From Peptococcaceae bacterium (lineage in GTDB: Bacteria > Bacillota > Peptococcia > Peptococcales > Peptococcaceae), in contig CAAEKP010000021.1 of assembly GCA_900756555.1 (NCBI GenBank), positions 1 through 13,055 of the forward strand: a DNA stretch of 13,055 nt. Direction: 5' to 3'. The notes under the pieces were generated by a model, which was given only the letters and a program-made list of their open reading frames with translations, was not told where the DNA came from and ran no database searches. Made by a program: the position numbers and the translations under genes. This document shows, in pieces, positions 7,868 to 13,055 of the stretch (within the stretch, counting starts at the first letter, position 1; each line of letters starts with the position of its first letter).

Positions 7868-10531
7868 TTATTCCCCATGCCGAGTTCCACGGAACCGACG
7901 CAGCTCCTGAATTAATTTTCGCAAATCCACCGGCTTTGCCAGATGGCTGTCCATACCGGCGGCAAGGCAAGCCTGCACATCCTCAGCAAAAGCATCCGCT
8001 GTCATGGCAATAATCGGAATAGTGCGCACCCACTCCCGCTCTGACCTGCGGATAGCCTGAGTGGCTTCCAGCCCGTTCAGCACCGGCATCTGCACATCCA
8101 TCAAAATCATGTCAAAGCTTCCTTCCGGCGCAGCATTGATGGTGTCCACACAAATCTGACCATTTTCAGCCTGAACCGTTTCAATATCATACAGTGTCAG
8201 CATATCAGAGATAATTTCAAAGTTAAGTTCAATATCCTCGGCAATCAGCAGCCGCATACCGGCTAAATCCTTGTCGGAAGTTAGCTGTTTATGCTGTGCA
8301 GTGTTTTCTTCCTTTAGATAATGCATAATTTCATGGTGCACCGAGGAACGGAAAAACGGCTTACTGAGGAACCCATCTACACCACTTCCCAGCGCTTCCT
8401 GCTCAATCTGGCTCCAGTCATAGGCGCTTACCAGTAAAACTGGAATCTGATTCCCCATCAGCGCACGGATTTCCCGAACTGTATCCATACCATCCAAGCC
8501 GGGCATTTTCCAATCCACAATAATTATGGAATATTCCTCACCAGCCTGGTGTTTTTTCCGTATCATTTCCACCGCACTGAAACCATCTTTGGCCAAATCC
8601 ACCTCTGCACCCATCTCAGTCAGCGTCTGACTTGCGCTTTCCAAAAAGATTTCATCATCATCCACCAGCAGCAGCTGCAGGTCAGGAAGGGTGAGTGCAT
8701 CTTCAGTTTCTTCTGCTTTTTGCAGTTCCAGCGTTACCGTGAAGATAGTTCCCACGTTTTCTGTACTTTTACACTGAATGGTGCCTTCCATTAAATCCAC
8801 CATCTGCTTGCAGATAACAAGCCCCAGACCGGTGCCCTGAATCTCGTTGATGCGGGAGTCAACTGCCCGGGCGAAGGTGGAGTACATATCCTTCTGGAAT
8901 TCCTCCGACATCCCAATGCCGTTGTCCTCCACGCTGAAGATGAGCCGCACTGTCTGTTCTGTTACAGGCTCCTCCCGTAAGTCCACAACAATTTTTCCGC
9001 CCTCCGGCGTATATTTCACCGCGTTGGTCAGCAGATTCAGAAATATCTGGTTGATGCGCAGTTCATCGCCCACCAGATGTTCATATTGAATTTTATGAAT
9101 ATGCACATCAAATTCCTGCTTTTTTGCCGCCAGCTGAGGCCAGACAATATTCACCAGATTGGAGGCAACCTCTGCCAGCGAAAACACCGCGGGATTCAAC
9201 GTAAACTTTCCGGATTCCACTTTGCTGATATCCAGAATATCATTAACGAGTGTCAGCAGATAATCGCCGGAAACCGTAATCTTCCGCAGACAGTCTTTTA
9301 CATAAACAGGGTCATCGGTATGTTTACCAGCCAGCGTTGTCAGGCCAATAATGGCATTCATAGGCGTGCGTATATCGTGTGACATGGAGGACAGGAACCT
9401 TGTTTTAGCCTCATTGGCGCTTTTCTCTGCCTCTGCCGCCTTTTTCATGGTGACTGCTGTCCTTTTCAACGCAGTTTTAATCTGTTCATCCTGCTCCCGG
9501 CGTCTTCGCTGGTTGATAATCAAATAGGAGAGGATAATCACCATAACCCCCAGCGCAAACAGAGCCATAAAAATCATAATATAGCGCATAAAACTTGTGG
9601 TGTTGCCGCCTACTAAATCAGCAGGCACAATCATAATCGCGTACCAGTCGTTGATACTCAGCCGTTCATACACCACATAACAGGGCGTATTTTTGATAAC
9701 CGCGTAAGCACTGCCGGAAGCATCCGACGCTAAGTCTTCTTTTATTTTTTCTATACTGCTGCCATATTTGAATTCACACTGCTCCAGAGTAGCCACCACA
9801 TTATACATATTGGACAGCTCATTGGTGGCGTCCTGCCGGTAAACATGACCGCCGGTAGCGTGAACAATATAGGTAGCGCTTTCAGTGCCATAATCCTTCA
9901 GCATCAGGAACTGATCCAGAGAACGCATATCGGTCTCCATAACCACATGGGTGAAGGTGGCATCGCCGGCCTGAATAGAACGGGGAAGCCTGACGGTAAA
10001 GAGCATACTCGCTGTTGGAAAGTCCGTTACCAGCACCGCCCGTTCTCTTTTATTCAAAAAAGCATTGTTTGTCCAGCGGTAAGACTCACCGTTGGCTGTG
10101 TAGCAGATACCATTGGAGTCAATAACCACAATAGAGCCGTTGCTTTCGTTCATATTGTTCTGAATCATGGACAGCTTATTCAGAAAAACCTCCCGGCTCT
10201 CATAGCTGCTGTCCAGCAGATTTCTGGCAAGAAAGTCCACATCCTCCCACTTGTCCAGCAACATCGTGTCTATATTCTGGCGGCTTTTTTCCATAATCCG
10301 CAGCAAATTAGCCGACTGTTCCTCATACAGCGCCTGCCGCACACCGTGAAAGCCAAACATTGTAAACACCAGAAAAATAACGAGAAACACAGCAGCAAAA
10401 AAGTCCGCTCTGAGGTATCGGCTTTTTTTCCGTTTGGCTAGTTCATCTTCTAATTCAGCAGTATTGTCACTCTCAGCAAAGGAGGTTGCATCAATAATGG
10501 TATTTATATCAATAAGTTTAAATTGATTCAA
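7868..10531 (-). CDS. Hybrid sensor histidine kinase 2 (extracytoplasmic sensor, HisKA, HATPase, REC, REC)
   Basis: This is an 887-residue membrane kinase counted from TTG at 10531. It has an acidic cytoplasmic N-terminal tail of about 40 residues. Transmembrane segments at about 43-62 and 315-339 flank an extracellular Cache-like region of about 250 residues. A short coiled linker (345-378) leads straight to HisKA, with no PAS domain, unlike HK1. The H-box is SSMSHDIRTPMNAIIG with His385. The ATPase domain has NLLTNAVKYTPEGG, EDNGIGM and GTGLGLVI. Receiver 1 has Asp624-626, phospho-acceptor Asp673 (VDWKMPGLDG) and Lys724. Receiver 2 has Glu765/Asp766, Asp812 (LMDVQMPVLNG) and Lys866. All catalytic elements look intact. 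The frame is open upstream to 10648, but that stretch is HD-GYP coding sequence, and GGAGG lies 8 nt before the TTG. SBP2 follows 17 nt downstream and is the likely ligand-binding partner. Confidence 0.92.
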   Translation of the reverse strand: MNQFKLIDINTIIDATSFAESDNTAELEDELAKRKKSRYLRADFFAAVFLVIFLVFTMFGFHGVRQALYEEQSANLLRIMEKSRQNIDTMLLDKWEDVDFLARNLLDSSYESREVFLNKLSMIQNNMNESNGSIVVIDSNGICYTANGESYRWTNNAFLNKRERAVLVTDFPTASMLFTVRLPRSIQAGDATFTHVVMETDMRSLDQFLMLKDYGTESATYIVHATGGHVYRQDATNELSNMYNVVATLEQCEFKYGSSIEKIKEDLASDASGSAYAVIKNTPCYVVYERLSINDWYAIMIVPADLVGGNTTSFMRYIMIFMALFALGVMVIILSYLIINQRRRREQDEQIKTALKRTAVTMKKAAEAEKSANEAKTRFLSSMSHDIRTPMNAIIGLTTLAGKHTDDPVYVKDCLRKITVSGDYLLTLVNDILDISKVESGKFTLNPAVFSLAEVASNLVNIVWPQLAAKKQEFDVHIHKIQYEHLVGDELRINQIFLNLLTNAVKYTPEGGKIVVDLREEPVTEQTVRLIFSVEDNGIGMSEEFQKDMYSTFARAVDSRINEIQGTGLGLVICKQMVDLMEGTIQCKSTENVGTIFTVTLELQKAEETEDALTLPDLQLLLVDDDEIFLESASQTLTEMGAEVDLAKDGFSAVEMIRKKHQAGEEYSIIIVDWKMPGLDGMDTVREIRALMGNQIPVLLVSAYDWSQIEQEALGSGVDGFLSKPFFRSSVHHEIMHYLKEENTAQHKQLTSDKDLAGMRLLIAEDIELNFEIISDMLTLYDIETVQAENGQICVDTINAAPEGSFDMILMDVQMPVLNGLEATQAIRRSEREWVRTIPIIAMTADAFAEDVQACLAAGMDSHLAKPVDLRKLIQELRRFRGTRHGE

Positions 10532-11654
10532 GAGTGTACCCTCCCCCCGCGAAAAATGCCATTGGAACTTCTTCAAGCCCCTTGGCATGGGCTTCCAGGC
10601 GATTTCTGGCGGCCTGGAAACAATCCAAAATGCGAGGAGAAAATGCACCGCACTTTCCGTTCAGAATCATGTCATAGGCTTCCTCATAAGGAAACGGCTC
10701 CTTATAAATCCGCGGACTGATCAGAGCTTCATACACATCCGCAATGGCTACCAATTGCGCAGAAAGTGGAATTTCTTCGCCCTTCAGCCCTTTGGGATAT
10801 CCCTTACCATCGTAACGTTCATGATGATAATAGCAGACATCGTAGCTGACCTTTCGGTAATCTTCCTCCCATATTTCATCAATATTTTTCAGAATTTCCA
10901 CGCCGTTTGTGGTGTGGCTCTTCATCAATTCAAATTCCTCCGGCGTTAAACGACCCGGTTTTAACAGAATCGTATCAGAGATGGCGATTTTGCCAATGTC
11001 GTGAAGCGGACTGACAATCACAATCCGCTCCAGATACTCGTTTGTCAGCCCGCTGTCCGGGTAGCGCTCCATAAAGGTTTTGCCTATAATCCAGGTGAAG
11101 GCTTTCACCCGCTTAATATGCTCCCCGCTCTCCAGATTTCGGAATTCCACCACAGTGCCCAGCAAATCAATAATTTTCTGATTGGTCTGGCCCAGCTGCT
11201 GCGTTAAAGCCTGCAGTTCCGTATATTGCTGCTTCAGCGCCTTCATCTGTTCCTCCACCTTCTGCTTTAAGGAACGACGATAGGAAAAACGCTCAGCAAC
11301 CCCATTAGTTCGGTTTAAGACGATGTTCCGGTTAAAAGGTTTATGAATAAAATCAACAGCGCCCAGCTCCAGGCTGTGCAGTTCTGCCCCCGCATTATTC
11401 TCACTGCTGATTACAATAACCGGCGTTTCTTCTATCCAGCCCTTGCTTTTCATTTCCGCCATCACAGCAAAGCCGTCCATCTCCGGCATCATCAAATCCA
11501 GCAATACCACATCATACGCCAGATAATCCTGCCGCAGCAGCTCTATTGCCTGCACGCCATTCTCCGCGGTTACAGTAGCAAAGCCTGCGTTTGTCAGAAT
11601 GTCCTCTAAAATATTCCGATTTATCTCCACATCATCCACAATTAGCACATTCAT
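10518..11654 (-). CDS. Response regulator with HD-GYP domain (putative c-di-GMP phosphodiesterase)
   Basis: This 378-residue cytoplasmic protein begins with a receiver domain (1-120). It has the acidic pair Asp7/Asp8, phospho-acceptor Asp53 (LLDLMMPEMDG) and Lys105 (HKPF). A coiled-coil stretch at about 125-165 links it to an HD-GYP domain. That domain shows GEHIKRV (His179), the catalytic pair His218/Asp219 in LHDIGKI, KSHTTNGVEIL, His277/His278, YDGKGYPKGLKG (Gly285-Tyr286-Pro287) and AIADVYEAL. These are the canonical metal-binding and GYP motifs, so hydrolysis of c-di-GMP is expected and is presumably tuned by phosphorylation of Asp53. It is the only single-receiver output protein in the window and thus the best candidate end point of the phosphorelay. 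GGAGG lies 10 nt before ATG 11654. The gene starts 19 nt after the LytTR-PAS gene and its 3' end overlaps HK2 by 14 nt. Confidence 0.95.
   Translation of the reverse strand: MNVLIVDDVEINRNILEDILTNAGFATVTAENGVQAIELLRQDYLAYDVVLLDLMMPEMDGFAVMAEMKSKGWIEETPVIVISSENNAGAELHSLELGAVDFIHKPFNRNIVLNRTNGVAERFSYRRSLKQKVEEQMKALKQQYTELQALTQQLGQTNQKIIDLLGTVVEFRNLESGEHIKRVKAFTWIIGKTFMERYPDSGLTNEYLERIVIVSPLHDIGKIAISDTILLKPGRLTPEEFELMKSHTTNGVEILKNIDEIWEEDYRKVSYDVCYYHHERYDGKGYPKGLKGEEIPLSAQLVAIADVYEALISPRIYKEPFPYEEAYDMILNGKCGAFSPRILDCFQAARNRLEAHAKGLEEVPMAFFAGGGYTLESI
10540..10544 (-). promoter_or_regulatory. Ribosome binding site that sets the TTG start of HK2
   Basis: On the minus strand a G-rich run ending in GGAGG precedes the TTG at 10531 by 8 nt. 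It lies within the last codons of the HD-GYP gene. No in-frame ATG exists between here and the first membrane segment of the kinase. Confidence 0.65.
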
Positions 11655-11673
11655 TCGTAAAAATCCTCCAGTA

Positions 11674-12432
11674 TCAGGCCTTTGCAGGCTGAAAATCGGT
11701 CAGTTCAATATTTAAATCCCGCAGGGCGTCTGCAACTTTTATAACTGCACAAATGCAGAATCCTTCCTCGGGTTGGTGACAGCTGAAACTCAAAGGTTCG
11801 CCGCTGGACATACTTTCCGCAGGAAAGACACGATGAGTGCCGTTCAGCGCCACATCCGCATAAGCAATTACCCGTTTTGAATCCCATTTTTCATGTATTT
11901 CCGTAATCGTATGACCGATTAACTCAGAGGCGGTACGCCCCTCAAATTCCAGCATTGCTTTATTGGCGTAGCGAAAAATAAGATCCTTCACCCCACCGCT
12001 TTCATTAAAGGTAAGTTCCAGCAAACATACAGCGATGGGAGCATTGTCAAAAACAGAGCATTTCTCCAGCAGCGTCAGTCTCTGCACCTCAGCAGTCGGA
12101 ACAAAGCCGTCCAGGTTTAAGGCCCGCCGATTTTCCTGATGCTCCCGGGAGCTGCGTCTGCGTCCCTGAAACTTGCGGCCGTTCGACATGGTATAAACGC
12201 CAACAGCAGAAATATCCGTAACCTGCGCCGCAGAAACAACAACGCCCTTTTGTATATTTAAAAAATCTTTTTCTCCCAAGCCAGTAAAAACAGTCTTTAA
12301 GGGAATCTGCGTAGAAACAGCGCTGCCATCCAACAGATGAAGAACGGTTTTTCCGTCCTCCCGCAAAACATAAATCACATTTTCCGGCTCAATCTGATTT
12401 TTTTGCAAAAAATTTATTATTGTATTACTCAT
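11674..12432 (-). CDS. LytTR-like DNA-binding plus PAS domain protein, first gene of the operon
   Basis: This is a 252-residue cytoplasmic protein. I chose ATG at 12432 because AAGGAGG lies 8 nt upstream; another frame-open ATG 27 nt further out has no such site. Residues of about 15-98 resemble a LytTR DNA-binding domain: NVIYVLREDGKTVLHLLDGS, an LKTVF segment, then KDFLNIQKGVVVSAAQVTDI and SNGRKFQGRRRS, matching the family's pattern of strands with a conserved turn before a basic C-terminal end. Residues of about 126-235 look like a PAS domain (FDNAPIAVCLLEL, FRYANKAMLEFEGRTASELI, ISxxH-like turn absent). There is no receiver domain, so control by phosphorylation is not evident and PAS-mediated sensing or pairing is more likely. 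Being promoter-proximal, it may autoregulate the operon. The LytTR call is by pattern only; the PAS call is firmer. Confidence 0.75.
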   Translation of the reverse strand: MSNTIINFLQKNQIEPENVIYVLREDGKTVLHLLDGSAVSTQIPLKTVFTGLGEKDFLNIQKGVVVSAAQVTDISAVGVYTMSNGRKFQGRRRSSREHQENRRALNLDGFVPTAEVQRLTLLEKCSVFDNAPIAVCLLELTFNESGGVKDLIFRYANKAMLEFEGRTASELIGHTITEIHEKWDSKRVIAYADVALNGTHRVFPAESMSSGEPLSFSCHQPEEGFCICAVIKVADALRDLNIELTDFQPAKA

Positions 12433-12580
12433 AATTGCACCCTCCTTAATAAAGCTCAAGTCTTTTCAGGTTCGTTATGCAAAATTATATTTTCAGTGCA
12501 AAAGAAAGGTGATAAAATTATTTATCGTGTTATATTACGCAATTAATTACATTGTTTATCTAACCATCTTGTTACTTTAC
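12433..12580 (-). promoter_or_regulatory. Leader region of about 150 nt ahead of the LytTR-PAS gene
   Basis: If transcription starts about 7 nt below the -10 box, the leader is near 148 nt and AT-rich. It contains a perfect 6-bp inverted repeat GATAAA/TTTATC with a 4-nt loop at 12511-12526, and a CTTGT/ACAAG pair at the likely start site (12568-12583). I see no match to the c-di-GMP riboswitch consensus or to other riboswitch cores I know. There is no gene in it. Confidence 0.4.
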
Positions 12581-12586
12581 AAGTCT

Positions 12587-12615
12587 ATTATAAGTATCCT
12601 GATTATTCTTGTCAA
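12587..12615 (-). promoter_or_regulatory. Consensus sigma-A promoter of the signalling operon
   Basis: On the minus strand the -35 box TTGACA (12615-12610) and the -10 box TATAAT (12592-12587) both match the consensus perfectly, with a 17-nt spacer. Transcription would begin near 12580 and run through the LytTR-PAS gene and the rest of the operon. A promoter this strong would probably need repression, and the dyad at 12609-12640 overlaps the -35 box. Confidence 0.88.
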
Positions 12616-12640
12616 TAAAATGTACTCATGTTATAGACAA
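12609..12640. promoter_or_regulatory. 32-bp imperfect dyad overlapping the -35 box, probable operator
   Basis: On the plus strand the left arm TTGTCAATAAAATG (12609-12622) and the right arm CATGTTATAGACAA (12627-12640) are complementary at 12 of 14 positions around a 4-nt centre. The TTGACA of the promoter lies within one arm. Because it lies upstream of the expected transcript start, it should act as a DNA site rather than an RNA hairpin. The binding protein is unknown. Confidence 0.55.
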
Positions 12641-12741
12641 TTGTTTTTTATTATCACTGGGACATCATAAAAAATTTGCAGTTACAGAAATAAACCTCAT
12701 TCTTTTGCATTTCCTTTCTATGTTGTGTCAGAACAGCCATA

Positions 12742-12779
12742 AAAAAAACAGTGAATCGGAATCAATTCACTGTTTTTTT
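12742..12779. terminator. Bidirectional rho-independent terminator
   Basis: A perfect 15-bp stem is formed by AAAAAAACAGTGAAT (12742-12756) and its complement ATTCACTGTTTTTTT (12765-12779), with an 8-nt loop. T-runs follow the stem on both strands. On the minus strand it lies about 86 nt after the ABC ATPase stop and upstream of the operon promoter, so it insulates the two transcription units. Confidence 0.88.
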
Positions 12780-12805
12780 GCCATTAGTAACGGCAGTTTA
12801 TATAA

Positions 12806-12823
12806 TTGTCAAAAATTTGACAA
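12806..12823. repeat. Perfect 18-bp palindrome (TTGTCAAA/TTTGACAA)
   Basis: Two 8-bp arms flank a 2-nt AA centre, between the ABC ATPase stop and the terminator. The outer half-site TTGTCAA is the same as the outer end of one arm of the 12609-12640 dyad, and the other dyad arm ends TTGTCTA. It could be a second binding site for the same regulator. The loop is too short for a normal RNA hairpin. Confidence 0.45.
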
Positions 12824-12864
12824 AGGGGGAGCAATTTTATTCATATTTTCAGACGGACGCATCT

Positions 12865-13055
12865 TCAGACAGATTCACAAATTTTTCCCTGCTGTAAAAA
12901 GATGCGCTGGTCGGCAAACAGTTCCCCTTCATGCGGATCATGACTGATTAAAATCATGGGGGTCCGCAGGGTTTGCTTTAACTCCAGAAATTCCTGATAA
13001 ACAATCTCTTTTGTTTTCACATCCAGCGCTGAAAACGGCTCGTCCAGCAGCAGCA
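12865..13055 (-). CDS. ABC transporter ATP-binding protein, C-terminal end (5' part outside window)
   Basis: The last 62 codons are visible, entering from the right edge with the frame starting at 13053 and ending in TGA at 12867-12865. They begin in the Walker B region, LLLDEPFSALD with the catalytic glutamate, and continue to the switch histidine in MILISHDPHEGELFADQRIF and a short end, QQGKICESV. The Walker A and signature motifs lie outside the window. The end is short, with no room for an extra C-terminal regulatory domain such as TOBE. The D-loop and H-loop style recalls molybdate/sulfate-type or similar importers, but the substrate cannot be told. It is separated from the signalling operon by the terminator and is probably unrelated to SBP1 and SBP2. 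Confidence 0.85.
   Translation of the reverse strand, partial: LLLDEPFSALDVKTKEIVYQEFLELKQTLRTPMILISHDPHEGELFADQRIFLQQGKICESV

Noticed and set aside
12433..12580. Possible c-di-GMP riboswitch ahead of an operon that encodes an HD-GYP protein
   Set aside because: The leader lacks the conserved core sequences of the known c-di-GMP riboswitch classes and has only short AT-rich hairpins.
12806..12845. Plus-strand promoter starting from the TTGACA in the palindrome
   Set aside because: No acceptable -10 box lies at the right spacing and no plus-strand gene follows.
12609..12947. Plus-strand frame of 112 codons across the intergenic region
   Set aside because: It runs straight through the terminator hairpin and into the antisense of the ABC ATPase gene, and it has no ribosome binding site.

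Overview
The window looks like part of a chromosome from a Firmicute of the class Clostridia, probably a gut-type Oscillospiraceae/Lachnospiraceae relative. The clues are strong AGGAGG-type ribosome binding sites, consensus sigma-A promoter boxes, AT-rich intergenic DNA beside coding DNA of roughly balanced composition, and hybrid kinases and lipoproteins typical of that group. The genus cannot be fixed from the sequence alone. Every supported gene lies on the minus strand, so genes are described here in transcription order, from high to low coordinates.

Right edge (12742-13055): the 3' end of an ABC transporter ATPase gene runs in from outside the window and ends at 12865. A strong, bidirectional, rho-independent terminator at 12742-12779 separates it from the rest. 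The 432-nt gap without a gene (12433-12864) also holds a textbook promoter (TTGACA, 17 nt, TATAAT), a 32-bp dyad overlapping its -35 box, a second palindrome with a related half-site, and a leader of about 150 nt.

Main operon (12432 down past 1): eight tightly packed genes form one signalling locus. In order they are: a LytTR-like plus PAS protein; a receiver plus HD-GYP c-di-GMP phosphodiesterase; hybrid histidine kinase 2 (sensor, HisKA, HATPase, REC, REC); lipoprotein SBP2; a small stand-alone Hpt phosphotransfer protein; hybrid histidine kinase 1 (the same layout plus a PAS domain); lipoprotein SBP1; and a PAS-like sensory protein cut by the left edge. Three junctions overlap (14, 8 and 4 nt) and two are under 20 nt. 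Both kinases start with TTG.

The two lipoproteins are the most unusual part. Each joins a family-1 solute-binding domain to a domain resembling the C-terminal half of 5'-nucleotidases. Neither has the metallophosphoesterase catalytic half, and no ABC permease or ATPase for them lies in the operon. Each follows its own hybrid kinase, which suggests ligand-sensing partners rather than transporter parts. SBP2 is interrupted by a single in-frame TAG where its paralogue SBP1 has a TGG tryptophan codon. It is therefore either a recent pseudogene or a readthrough case.

Inferred working model: extracellular ligands bound by SBP1 and SBP2 modulate the Cache-type sensor regions of HK1 and HK2. Phosphate passes through their receivers and the shared Hpt protein to the receiver of the HD-GYP protein, changing c-di-GMP breakdown. 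The LytTR-PAS protein may control transcription of the operon.
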